DNA of 64,000 bases from Streptomyces griseicoloratus. GTDB taxonomy: Bacteria; Actinomycetota; Actinomycetes; Streptomycetales; Streptomycetaceae. Made by a program: the position numbers and the translations under genes. The notes beneath the pieces are model-generated. The model saw nothing but the letters and a program-made list of their open reading frames with translations, had not been told where the DNA came from and did no database searches. Of this stretch, positions 50,397 through 58,748 are shown one piece after another. Numbering within the stretch: position 1 is the first letter of the stretch; every line of letters starts with the position of its first letter. The stretch is taken from assembly GCF_014534645.1 (NCBI RefSeq), contig NZ_JACVQF010000200.1:490582-554581 (forward strand), read 5' to 3'.

Positions 50397-51587
50397 CTAC
50401 GCCGGCGGAGCGGAGTCCGCGAAGACACCGCCGGCGCCGAAGGCGAGCTCGGCGAAGCGTTCGCCGATGCGCCGGTGGGCCGCGGCGTCCGGGTGGAGCT
50501 GGTCGGGCAGTGGCAGTTCGGCGAAGTCGGCCGCGCCGTAGAGGTCGCGGCCGTCGGCGTAGTGGATGTTCGGGTCGTCGGCCGCCCGCTGTGCCACGAT
50601 CCGGGCGAGTTCCTCGCGGATGGCGTTCAGGGTCAGCTTCCCGCTCGCGCGTTCCGCCGGATCGCCCATGGCCCGGAAGCGCAACCGCCCCTCGCCGAGT
50701 CCGGAGAAGTCGGGGGCGCTGGGGCCCGGGGTGTCTTCGTGGATGGGGCACAGGATGGGCGAGACGACCAGCAGCGGTGTGGCCGGATGCCCCTCGCGGA
50801 TCGTGTCGAGGAAGCCGTGGACGGCGGGGGTGAAGGCCCGCATGCGCATGAGGTCGGCATTGACCAGGTTGATGCCGATCTTCAGGCTGATCAGATCGGC
50901 GGGGGTGTCGCGCAGGGCCCGGGCGGTGAACGGGTCGAGCAGGGCGCTGCCGCCCAGCCCCAGGTTGATCAGTTCCACGCCGCCGAGCGAGGCGGCGAGC
51001 GCGGGCCAGGTGGTGGTGGGGCTCTCGGCGTCCGAGCCGTGGCTGATGGAACTGCCGTGGTGCAGCCACACCCTGCGGCCCGGGTCCGGGGCCGGCTCGA
51101 CGGGGGCGTCGGTGCGCAGGGCGACGAGTTCGGTGGTCTCGTTGTGCGGCAGCCAGATCTCGACGTCCTTGGTGCCGACGGGCAGACCGTCGAAACGGAG
51201 GGTGCCGGGCGGTCCGGGCCGGGTCTCGAACGATCCGGTGGTCATGTCGATGGTCAGGGTGTTGCCGCCCGGCACACTGCCCCGGCCGGCCGGGCGGCCG
51301 TCGACGAGCAGGTCGTACACGCCGTCCGGGCGGGGCGGGGCGCCCACGTAGACCCGTTTGGTGGGCAGCGCGTCCAGTTCGACGACCGTGGCCCGGGTAC
51401 GGAAGACCAGCCGCACGCCGGAGGGCTGGGCCTCGGCCATGGCCAGTTGTCCGTCGGAGCACTGGGCGCGGGCCCGGGCGGGCAGCCGGTGCGGCAGCAC
51501 GCCGTGCTCGGTGCGCTCCACGTCGAGGGCCCCGCGGAGGAGGTCTGCGGTGACCGGCGTGGTGATCCAGTCGTCCTTGGTGTGCAT
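50397..51587 (-). CDS. SGNH/GDSL-family hydrolase
   Basis: 396 residues. N-terminal beta-rich carbohydrate-esterase-like domain (about 55-165; VRLVFRTRATVVELDAL, LLVDGRPAGRG). The SGNH catalytic domain follows: HHGSSISHGSD (Ser, block I), INLGLGGSALL (Gly, block II), LKIGINLVN (Asn, block III) and PDQLHPDAAAH (Asp-x-x-His, block V). No signal peptide, so cytoplasmic or exported otherwise. Probably an esterase for acetylated sugars or a lipid. Downstream of a TetR gene on the same strand (59-base gap), likely co-regulated. Confidence 0.88.
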   Translation of the reverse strand: MHTKDDWITTPVTADLLRGALDVERTEHGVLPHRLPARARAQCSDGQLAMAEAQPSGVRLVFRTRATVVELDALPTKRVYVGAPPRPDGVYDLLVDGRPAGRGSVPGGNTLTIDMTTGSFETRPGPPGTLRFDGLPVGTKDVEIWLPHNETTELVALRTDAPVEPAPDPGRRVWLHHGSSISHGSDAESPTTTWPALAASLGGVELINLGLGGSALLDPFTARALRDTPADLISLKIGINLVNADLMRMRAFTPAVHGFLDTIREGHPATPLLVVSPILCPIHEDTPGPSAPDFSGLGEGRLRFRAMGDPAERASGKLTLNAIREELARIVAQRAADDPNIHYADGRDLYGAADFAELPLPDQLHPDAAAHRRIGERFAELAFGAGGVFADSAPPA

Positions 51588-51646
51588 GGTCTGTTCGTCT
51601 CAGTCTGTGGGTCGGGATGTACGGGTCGTGCGCCGGCGCGGGCCGC

Positions 51647-52219
51647 TCACGGGGCGGGCCAGTTGCGCAGCAGGGCGTCGAGGGCGTCGAGGATCCGTGC
51701 CCAGGTCTCCTGGGAGTCGGGGGCGCTGTGGCTGAAGCCGCCCGAGGACTCCAGGCTGACGTAGCCGTGGAAGACGCTGCCCAGCAGGCGGACCGCGTGG
51801 GTCTGGTCGGGTTCGGTGAGGTCGTAGCCGCGCAGGATCGCCCGGGTCATCTGTGCGTGTCTGCCACCGGCGCTCGCGGCCGCCGCCTCCGGGTCGAGGC
51901 GCAGTTGGGCGGCCGCGTAGCGGCCGGGGTGCTCGCGGGCGTAGTCGCGGTAGACGTTCGCCAGGGCGGTGAGGGCGTCCTTGCCGGCCCGTCCGGCGAG
52001 CGCCGAGGCGCCCCGGTCGGCGAGTTCCTCCAGGGCGAGCAGGGCGATGCCGGTCTTGAGGTCGTGGGAGTTCTTCACGTGCGAGTACAGACTCGCGACC
52101 TTGACGTCGAACCGCCTGGCGAGCGCGGAGACGGTCACCTGGTCGAAGCCGACCTCGTCGGCCATGTCCGCCCCCGCCTGGACCAGGCGGGCCGTGGTCA
52201 GCCCTGCGCGCGCCATCAT
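51647..52219 (-). CDS. TetR-family regulator with WHG-type C-terminal domain
   Basis: 190 residues. HTH at about 12-58 (ARLVQAGADMADEVGFDQVTVSALARRFDVKVASLYSHVKNSHDL). The C-terminal domain has AVRLLGSVFHGYVSLESSGGF, the WHG-domain signature region. ATG at 52219 or 52216, behind GAGAGGGTG. A 21-bp palindrome and promoter lie just upstream, so it probably represses itself and the SGNH hydrolase gene downstream. Confidence 0.9.
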   Translation of the reverse strand: MMARAGLTTARLVQAGADMADEVGFDQVTVSALARRFDVKVASLYSHVKNSHDLKTGIALLALEELADRGASALAGRAGKDALTALANVYRDYAREHPGRYAAAQLRLDPEAAAASAGGRHAQMTRAILRGYDLTEPDQTHAVRLLGSVFHGYVSLESSGGFSHSAPDSQETWARILDALDALLRNWPAP

Positions 52220-52242
52220 CACCCTCTCGTTCACCTGAGCCG

Positions 52243-52272
52243 ATTATGCACTTGCCTAATACCTTTAGGCAA
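52243..52272 (-). promoter_or_regulatory. Promoter with embedded TetR palindrome
   Basis: Minus strand: -35 TTGCCT (52272-52267), 18-base spacer, -10 CATAAT (52248-52243). The palindrome TTGCCTAA-TACCT-TTAGGCAA (52252-52272), with perfect 8-bp arms, covers the -35 and much of the spacer, the classic place for repression. The start codon is 24 bases from the -10. Predicted, not tested. Confidence 0.65.
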
Positions 52273-52361
52273 ACAACTAATCGACACCCGGCCCGGCTGA
52301 CAGGGGAATGTCCGGTCGGCGGGCGCTCCGGGCGCCGGCCGTGGAGAGGTATCTTCCGGCC

Positions 52362-53297
52362 ATGCACACCGTCGCCGTCCTCGCGCTGGACCAGGTGATC
52401 CCCTTCGACCTGTCCACCCCGATCGAGGTGTTCACCCGAACCCGGCTCCCCGACGGACGTCCCGGCTACCGGATACGCGTGTGCGCGCAGCGGCCCGAGG
52501 TCGACGCGGGTTCCTTCACCCTGCGCGCACCCTGGGGCCTGGACGGGCTGCGGGACGCGGACACGGTCATCGTGCCCGGCACGGCCGTCCCCGGCCCGCC
52601 GTCCCCGGCGGTCCGCGAGGCGCTGCGCGCGGCCGCCGAGGCCGGTACGCGCATCGCCTCCATCTGCTCGGGCACCTTTCCGCTGGCCGCCACCGGGCTC
52701 CTCGACGGCCTGCGAGCCACCACCCACTGGATAGCCGCCGACGCCCTGGCCGCCGCGCACCCGGCTGTCGAGGTCGACCCGGACGTGCTGTACGTCGACA
52801 ACGGGCAGATCCTCACCTCGGCCGGCGCCGCCGCTGGACTGGACCTGTGCCTGCACCTGATCCGCCGCGACTACGGCTCCGCGGTCGCCGCCGACGCCGC
52901 CCGGCTGTCCGTGATGCCCCTCGAACGCGAGGGCGGGCAGGCACAGTTCATCGTCCACGACCACACACCCACGCCCCAGGGCTCCGCCCTCGAACCCCTG
53001 CTCACCTGGCTGCGGCAGAACCTGGACCGCGACCTCACCCTCACCGACATCGCCGCCCACGCCGGGATGAGCACCCGGACCCTGATCCGCCGGTTCCGCG
53101 AACAGACCGGCACCACGCCTCTGCAGTGGCTCCACCGCGCCCGCATCCGCCAGGCCCAGCACCTGCTGGAGACCACACAGCACTCCGTCGAGCGCATCGC
53201 GGCCCAGGTCGGCTTCGGCTCGCCCACCGCCTTCCGCGACCGTTTCAAGCGCACCACCGGCGTCAGCCCGCGCGCCTGCCGGCGCACCTTCGGCTGA
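52362..53297 (+). CDS. GlxA-family AraC regulator (DJ-1 domain + HTH), copy 2
   Basis: 311 residues. Same plan as the 30.9-kb copy: DJ-1/PfpI-like domain with ASICSGTFPLAATGLLDG (Ser beside Cys here against Ala in copy 1), then AraC HTH (LTLTDIAAHAGMSTRTLIRRF, HSVERIAAQVGFGSPTAFRDRF). Long stretches such as LDQVIPFDLSTPIEVF are identical in both. The ATG is matched to copy 1; an in-frame start 18 codons earlier is unlikely. Divergent from the TetR-SGNH unit, so targets may differ from those of copy 1. Confidence 0.9.
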   Translation: MHTVAVLALDQVIPFDLSTPIEVFTRTRLPDGRPGYRIRVCAQRPEVDAGSFTLRAPWGLDGLRDADTVIVPGTAVPGPPSPAVREALRAAAEAGTRIASICSGTFPLAATGLLDGLRATTHWIAADALAAAHPAVEVDPDVLYVDNGQILTSAGAAAGLDLCLHLIRRDYGSAVAADAARLSVMPLEREGGQAQFIVHDHTPTPQGSALEPLLTWLRQNLDRDLTLTDIAAHAGMSTRTLIRRFREQTGTTPLQWLHRARIRQAQHLLETTQHSVERIAAQVGFGSPTAFRDRFKRTTGVSPRACRRTFG

Positions 53298-53453
53298 CGG
53301 ACGGTGAGCCCGTCCGGCCGGTCACGGCCGCTCCAGGTCCCCCGGTCGCGAGGTGGCCCGCCTGACCGTAGACAGGAGTCACGGGCGCAGGCGGCGGGGA
53401 CCCCCGCACGCGGCGGTCAGCCGTCGCGGACGTCGCCGTGGAGGCCGAGGAGC

Positions 53454-54395
53454 ATGCAGCGCAAGGACACGGGCAGGCGGCGCGGCCGTACCGGGTACGA
53501 CGTGGAGTCGGTGCTGGACGAGCTGTACGCCACGCCGCCGACCGACTTCGTCTCCCGCCGTGAGGCGCGGGCCGCCGCCGCCAGGACGGCCGGGCACGAC
53601 GAGGACGCCCGCCGGATCCACGCCGCCCGCCGGCCCACACGGGCGGCCTGGGCGGCGAACCTGCTGCTGCGCTCCCGGCCGGAGGAGAGCACGCGGTTCC
53701 TGGAACTGGGACAGGCCCTCCGCGAGGCCCACCGCACCCTCGACGCCGCCGGCCTCAAGGAGCTCTCCGCGCAGCGCCGGAGCATCGTCTCCGCCCTGTC
53801 GCGCCAAGCCGCCCGGCTCGCCCGCGACGCCGGGCAGCCGCTGTCGGACGCGGCGCAGCGGGAGGTCGAGTCGACCCTGCGGGCGGTCCTCGCGGACCCG
53901 GACGCGGCCGACCGGTGGGCCGCCGGACGCCTGGAGAGCGCCCTCACACCGCCGTCGGCGTTCCCCTCCGGCACGGACGCGTCCACCGCCTCCGCCCGCA
54001 GGCGGCCGTCCCGGCCGGCGGCTCCGTCGGCGGCGCGCGGCACACGGTCCCGGGACGAGCTTGCCGAGCGCCGCCGCAGGCGGCGGGAAGAGCTCGCCAG
54101 GGCCGAGGAGGCGGCCGAGGCGGCCTCCCGGCGGCTGCGGGACAGGCACGCCGAGCACACGGACGCCGACGCGTCCCTGCGGCGGACGCGCGACGACCAC
54201 GAAGAAGCGCGGCAGCGGGTGTCCGACGCCGAGCGGCGGCTGCGACAGGCGCAGCAGGAGCTCGAACGGGCCGATCGGGAACGGCGGGAGGCCGAGGAGC
54301 GGGCACGGACGGCCGCGGACGCACTGGCCGAGGCCGAACGGGAGGCACGCGAGGCGGCGCGGAAGGTGGAGCGTCTGGCCGCACGCGTCACCTGA
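53454..54395 (+). CDS. Coiled-coil hypothetical protein
   Basis: 313 residues. The N-terminal half (about 15-180) is helical, with VESVLDELYATPPTDFVSRREA and RPTRAAWAANLLLRSRPEE. The C-terminal half (about 205-310) is an Arg/Glu/Ala-rich coiled coil (RRRREELARAEEAAEAASRRLRD, EARQRVSDAERRLRQAQQELERA). No membrane segment or known domain. GAGGAGC next to the ATG. Similar proteins occur in many streptomycetes, function unknown. A role in scaffolding or DNA organisation is only a guess. Confidence 0.75.
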   Translation: MQRKDTGRRRGRTGYDVESVLDELYATPPTDFVSRREARAAAARTAGHDEDARRIHAARRPTRAAWAANLLLRSRPEESTRFLELGQALREAHRTLDAAGLKELSAQRRSIVSALSRQAARLARDAGQPLSDAAQREVESTLRAVLADPDAADRWAAGRLESALTPPSAFPSGTDASTASARRRPSRPAAPSAARGTRSRDELAERRRRRREELARAEEAAEAASRRLRDRHAEHTDADASLRRTRDDHEEARQRVSDAERRLRQAQQELERADRERREAEERARTAADALAEAEREAREAARKVERLAARVT

Positions 54396-54479
54396 CCCGG
54401 CACCTTCGGAACCGGCCGGCCGGCCGCCTGCCACGCGGGCCGGCGAGCGGCCGGCGGGTGTCCGGGCGAGGATCGGTGA

Positions 54480-55343
54480 ATGGGTTTCGTGCTGCCGGTG
54501 CTCTTCGCGCTCCTCGCCGCGTTCAGCAACGCGCTGGCCACCGTGCTGCAGCGGCGTGCCGCACTGAGCGTGCCGCAGTCCCAGGGGTTCCGCCCGGGTC
54601 TCCTCGTCGACCTCCTGCGGCGGCCGGTCTGGATCGGCGGCATGCTGGCCGTCGTCGTCGCCGGCCTCGGGCAGGCGGCGGCCCTGGCCACCGGTCCGCT
54701 CTCACTCGTCCAGCCGTTGTTCGTACTGGAGCTTCCGCTGGCTCTGCTGCTGGCCTCGCTGATGACGGGCCGGCACCTGCCCGAGGTCATGTGGCTCGCC
54801 GTGGCCGGCGTGGTCGTCGGGCTAGGGATCACGCTGGCGGCGGCGGCACCCGACCACGGCCGGACCGACGTGTCCCTGGCCCGCTGGGTGCCCGCGCTGT
54901 GCGCCTGCGCGGGAGCGACCGTCCTGCTGGCCGCGGCCGGTCTGAGACGCCCCGTCGGCAAGGCCCGCGCCGGCTGTCTCGGCGCGGCCACGGCGGTGTC
55001 CTACGCCCTGACGGCCGGGCTCATGAAGGACTCCATGCGGGTCCTGGACGCCGACGGCCTGGCCGGATTCCTCACCGCGTGGCAGACCTACGCCTTCGCC
55101 CTGGCCGGGGTGTGCGCCGTACTGCTGCTGGAGCACGCCATGCAGGGCGGCCCCCTGGTCGCCTCCCAGCCCGCCCTCACCCTGGGTGACGCCACGGTGA
55201 GCCTCGTGCTCGGCGTGGTCCTCTACCGGGAGCACGTACGCACCGACTGGTGGCTGGTGCCGCAGGCGCTCGGTGTCGCCCTGGTCGTCGTGGGCGTCCT
55301 GACCCTGGCCCGTCGGGGGGTCGATCTGAGCACCGGCCGGTGA
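54480..55343 (+). CDS. DMT/EamA-like integral membrane transporter
   Basis: 287 residues, about nine or ten membrane helices (VLPVLFALLAAFSNALATVLQRRAAL; GGMLAVVVAGLGQAAALATGPLSLVQPLFVLELPLALLLASL, and so on). The pattern of QRRAA after helix 1 and GPLSLVQPL is typical of the DMT (EamA/NIPA-like) proteins of actinomycetes. Substrate unknown (small metabolite or magnesium in relatives). Convergent with the SpoIIE-type gene 37 bases downstream. Confidence 0.85.
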   Translation: MGFVLPVLFALLAAFSNALATVLQRRAALSVPQSQGFRPGLLVDLLRRPVWIGGMLAVVVAGLGQAAALATGPLSLVQPLFVLELPLALLLASLMTGRHLPEVMWLAVAGVVVGLGITLAAAAPDHGRTDVSLARWVPALCACAGATVLLAAAGLRRPVGKARAGCLGAATAVSYALTAGLMKDSMRVLDADGLAGFLTAWQTYAFALAGVCAVLLLEHAMQGGPLVASQPALTLGDATVSLVLGVVLYREHVRTDWWLVPQALGVALVVVGVLTLARRGVDLSTGR

Positions 55344-55380
55344 GCCGCGGCCCGGCCGCGCCGGCCGCCCCGCGCGGGCA

Positions 55381-57456
55381 TCACTCGCCGTCGTGCAGCG
55401 CCTGCTCGGCCCACAGGACCTTGCCCGTGCCGGTGGGGCGGACACCCCACCGGGCGGCGAACTGCGCGACCAGATAGAGGCCGCGGCCCCCCTCGTCCAT
55501 GGTCCGCGGATGGCGCAGCTGGGGCGCGGCCGCGCCGTCGTCGTACACCTCGCAGGTCAGTACGTCGGACAGGACCAGCCGCATGCGCACCGGCGGTGCC
55601 CCGTAGCGCACGGCGTTGGTGACGAGTTCGCTGGCGAGGAGTTCGGTGCCGCGCGCGGTGTCCTCGTCGATGCCCCAGGTGGCGCACTGTTCGCGGACGA
55701 TGCCCCGGGCCTCGGCCGGGCTGGTCCGCTCGTACCCGAGCTCGACGGTGACCACGTGGTCCCGGGGCAGCGCGCCGGTACGGGCGAGGAGCAGCACGGC
55801 TCCCTCTTCCAGGGCCTCGTCGGGCAGGGCGTAGACCATCGCGTCGCACAGCTCCGGCAGCCGGAACTCCGGCCGCGCCAGGGCACTGCGCAACTGGGCG
55901 TCCGCACTTTCCGTGTCCCGTACGAAACCCCCGGCGCGCAGCGCCAGTACGCTGCCCTCCGCGACGGTGACGACCGACTTCGCGAGCGGGCCGAGGTCGG
56001 GCGATCCCAGCGCCGGCCCCGGTGCCACCTCGGGCGCCCACACCCTGCCCTCCGGAGAGACGATCAGCGGCGGTGCGCCTCCGGCGCAGGCCGTCGCGAA
56101 CTGCCGGGTCGAGGGGTCGTAGACGGTGTACACGCAGGCGGCGGTGAGCGGTTCGCGGTGCAGGGGATCGCCGGGTGGGAGCGCCGCCCGCTCCTTGGCC
56201 AGCCGGGCGGCGCTCTCGTGCAGCCGGGCCAGCAGTTCGTCCGGTGGGAGGTCGAGCTCGGCCAGCGCCCTGACGACGAGGCGCAGTTGCCCCATAACGG
56301 CCGCGGCCTGGATGCTGCCGCCGGCCACCGCGCCGACGACCAGCGCGGTGCGGGCGCCCGGCAGGGCGATGCTGTCGTACCAGCAGCTGGTGTCCGGGCC
56401 GACGCGGTGCGCGTGGGCGGTGTCCAGGGCCACCTGCGCCCGGGCGGGCTGCGGGAGCAGCCGGCGCTGCACGGTCGCGGCGATCGTGTGGTCGTGCTGG
56501 TAGCGGCGCGCGTTGTCCATGGTCAGCGCGGCGCGTGCCGCCAGGATCGCCGCCGCGTCGAGGTCTGCCGCGCAGAACGGTTCGTCGCCTCCGCAGCGGT
56601 AGAGCGTGAGCATGCCCAGGACGGTGCCGTGCAGGGTCAGCGGGGCGATGAGCAGGGAGTGCGCGCCGGCGAGCCGCACGGCCCGGTTCCATTGCGGATC
56701 CGCGTCCAGCCACACGACCTCCGACTCCAGGTCGACCAGACGCGGGTGGGCGTCGGCGAGGGCCCGTCCGAACGGGGTCCGCGGCGGCAGGTACCGCACG
56801 TCCACCGAGGCGTGTGCGGGCAGGGGCACCGCGCTGCTCATGGCCGCCCGTCTCAGTGGCCGTCCCTCCACCTCGGCGGCCGACGGCGGTTCCTCGCCGT
56901 GCAGGACGTCGATGACCAGGTCCACGGCGGCGATGCCGGCGTAGTCGGGCACCAGGCACTCGGCGAGTTCGCGCGCGGTGGCCGTGGCGTCCATCGTCCT
57001 GCCGACGGAATCCCGTACGGCGGCCACCGCGGCGGCCCGGCGGCTGTCCCGTTCGCCCTCCGTCACGTCGTCCACGGCCACGAGTACGCCGAGCGGCGCG
57101 CCGCCCTCGGGTCCCTCCAGCCGCTGTGCGGTCAGCAGCAGGCTCCGCGAGGGCCCTTCCTCCGCCGTGCGCCGGCCCTTGGTGCGCAGCAGGCGCGGTT
57201 CCGGACCCGCCCGGGCCTCGCTGAGCAGCGCCTCGAAGGCCGGCGGGTCGTCGAGCAGGAAGCCCTCGCCGAAGCGGTCGCCGATGCGGTGCCGGGGCGT
57301 CGCCCCGTACGCGCCGTGGGACCACAGCACCCGCAGCGCGTCGTCGAGGACGACGAGCTCCGCGGCGGACCGCGCGAGCAGGGTGGTCAGCAACGCCCCC
57401 TCCAGGGCGTCCCCGTGCCCTGCCGCCACGCGCCCCGGCGGGTCGATGTGCTGCAC
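55381..57456 (-). CDS. PAS-GAF-SpoIIE-HATPase regulator with degenerate phosphatase domain
   Basis: 691 residues. PAS-like (about 20-130), GAF (about 150-320; TLHGTVLGMLTLYR, RAALTMDNARRYQHD), SpoIIE-type PP2C (about 330-545) and RsbW-like HATPase (about 560-685; ELVTNAVRYGAPPVRMRL, DEGGRGLYLVAQFAARWG). In the PP2C part the usual metal Asp residues are gone: GGDWYD is SCWYD, VGDVxGHG is VGAVAGGS, and the late TDG is RAGGF. So the domain is probably not an active phosphatase, while the kinase-like ATP site (N and G boxes) looks intact. Likely partner-switching signal protein with a sensing PAS-GAF front. GTG start. Confidence 0.88.
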   Translation of the reverse strand: MQHIDPPGRVAAGHGDALEGALLTTLLARSAAELVVLDDALRVLWSHGAYGATPRHRIGDRFGEGFLLDDPPAFEALLSEARAGPEPRLLRTKGRRTAEEGPSRSLLLTAQRLEGPEGGAPLGVLVAVDDVTEGERDSRRAAAVAAVRDSVGRTMDATATARELAECLVPDYAGIAAVDLVIDVLHGEEPPSAAEVEGRPLRRAAMSSAVPLPAHASVDVRYLPPRTPFGRALADAHPRLVDLESEVVWLDADPQWNRAVRLAGAHSLLIAPLTLHGTVLGMLTLYRCGGDEPFCAADLDAAAILAARAALTMDNARRYQHDHTIAATVQRRLLPQPARAQVALDTAHAHRVGPDTSCWYDSIALPGARTALVVGAVAGGSIQAAAVMGQLRLVVRALAELDLPPDELLARLHESAARLAKERAALPPGDPLHREPLTAACVYTVYDPSTRQFATACAGGAPPLIVSPEGRVWAPEVAPGPALGSPDLGPLAKSVVTVAEGSVLALRAGGFVRDTESADAQLRSALARPEFRLPELCDAMVYALPDEALEEGAVLLLARTGALPRDHVVTVELGYERTSPAEARGIVREQCATWGIDEDTARGTELLASELVTNAVRYGAPPVRMRLVLSDVLTCEVYDDGAAAPQLRHPRTMDEGGRGLYLVAQFAARWGVRPTGTGKVLWAEQALHDGE

Positions 57457-57644
57457 GGTCCCTCAGCCTCCGCCCTGGTGCCGGTCGGGTGGGGCCGGGC
57501 CTGGCCCGGCCGTCGGGCGACTCGTTCACCATCGCGCACCGGCCGTGATGACGCACCCGGAGAAGTGCGGTCAGCAGCTCATGGGCCACGTTCGAGGCGG
57601 ATGGCGCCGCATGACCTGCCCACCGGCACGGGCTCCGGCGGCCG

Positions 57645-57941
57645 CTAACGGCCCTCCGCCGTGGCCGACTCGATGCGGCGGGTGCCGGCCAGCCAGCGGT
57701 GCAGTGCCGTGTGCACGCTGCCGGGGAGCCTGCTGAGCTGGTCGATGGCGTCATGGTCCCCGGGCGACGGGGCGATGCCCGCCGCGGTCAGGATGGCGTG
57801 CAGGTCCAGCCGGCGCAGATCGACGGGGTCGATGCGGCAGGGGACGCGCTCGGCCGGGTTGGGCGGCTGGAGGAGGTAGTCGTCCTGGGCGTCGCAGGAG
57901 CGCGTCGGGCCGGCGGCGGACGGGGAGGTCATCGTGTGCAT
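57645..57941 (-). CDS. Small hypothetical protein
   Basis: 98 residues, MHTMTSPSAAGPTRSCD start behind GAAGGAG (6-base spacing). The core VPCRIDPVDLRRLDLHAILTAAGIAPSPGDHDAIDQLSRLP and SVHTALHRWLAG predicts three or four helices. No known family. Lies upstream of the SpoIIE-type regulator on the same strand (188-base gap), so it might be part of that signalling unit; not shown. The 321 bp on its other side hold no gene but must contain promoters for it and for the divergent secreted-protein gene. Confidence 0.6.
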   Translation of the reverse strand: MHTMTSPSAAGPTRSCDAQDDYLLQPPNPAERVPCRIDPVDLRRLDLHAILTAAGIAPSPGDHDAIDQLSRLPGSVHTALHRWLAGTRRIESATAEGR

Positions 57942-58262
57942 CCCGCTCTCCTTCACATGGTGGTCGCCTCTCTTGGTGGCATGAGACACCGGTCCTGCGG
58001 CCGTGGTTGCGCCGCAGGCGGCCGACCACACGGTGGATGCAATCGGCGCGTTATCACACGAACGGGCACGGAACAGACGAACCCATCCCTGCTGTCGCAG
58101 GAACGGGGTTCGTCCTCGGAGCGCCGGGCAGGCCCGGCTACTCCGTACGAGTGGTGCATTTCCGGACACGGCCTTAGCGTCGGAACCGGGAAGACGAGAG
58201 CGGAGACAACCGACCACGAGTGAGGCAGCGGGACGGCCTCCGGAAGACGGGCGGGAGCAGAC
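57942..58262. other. Divergent regulatory stretch, 321 bp
   Basis: No coding frame is convincing. A 7-bp-arm hairpin CCTGCGG...CCGCAGG (57994-58018) with a partly pairing flank is present, and CGCGTTATCACACG near 58049-58062 is a local AT-rich spot. It probably holds promoters of the flanking divergent genes. Confidence 0.45.
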
Positions 58263-58718
58263 ATGGGCACACACCCGATGAGGACAGCGGTCACACTCTG
58301 TGCCGCCGCCGCGCTCGCACTGCCCCTGGGCACGGCAACCGCCGCGCCGTCGGCGGAGCGGACCGGACACGGGCACGGGCGAAACCCCGTGCTGGTCGAC
58401 TGCCTCTGGAAGCCCGAGGTACGCCCCGGCGCGTTCCTGCTCGCCTGCGGGGACGGCAACAGCCGTCTGGAGTCGCTGCGCTGGTCGCACTGGAACTCCA
58501 AGTCGGCGGTGGCCCGGGGAATCAACTGGCTCAACGACTGCAAGCCCGACTGCGCATCCGGCACGTTCCGCTCGTACGCCGTGATCATCCGTCTCGACCA
58601 GCCGCGGACCTGGGAGAAGGACCCGGACCTGAAGCAGTTCACGCGGATGAGCCTGACCTACACCGACGGCAGGCCCGAAGGATACGCCCGCACGGAGACG
58701 TACGACCTCTGGGGCTGA
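58263..58718 (+). CDS. Small secreted protein of unknown function
   Basis: 151 residues. Signal peptide about 1-28 (TLCAAAALALPLGTATAAP). The mature part has four Cys: VDCLWKP, LLACGDGNS, LNDCKPDCASG, probably two disulfides, and ends in a conserved-looking MSLTYTDGRPEGY. Such proteins are common in Streptomyces secretomes; no activity is known. ATG 58263 or Met6. Short GGGGC-TGAC-GCCCC hairpin covers the stop codon. Confidence 0.75.
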   Translation: MGTHPMRTAVTLCAAAALALPLGTATAAPSAERTGHGHGRNPVLVDCLWKPEVRPGAFLLACGDGNSRLESLRWSHWNSKSAVARGINWLNDCKPDCASGTFRSYAVIIRLDQPRTWEKDPDLKQFTRMSLTYTDGRPEGYARTETYDLWG

Positions 58719-58748
58719 CGCCCCGGCACCCGGACCGGCCGCCGCGGG

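Noticed and set aside
57457-57644. Anti-anti-sigma or small partner gene next to the SpoIIE-type regulator
   Set aside because: No open frame with STAS-like features in this gap; only the 98-residue protein at 57645 lies near and it lacks STAS motifs.
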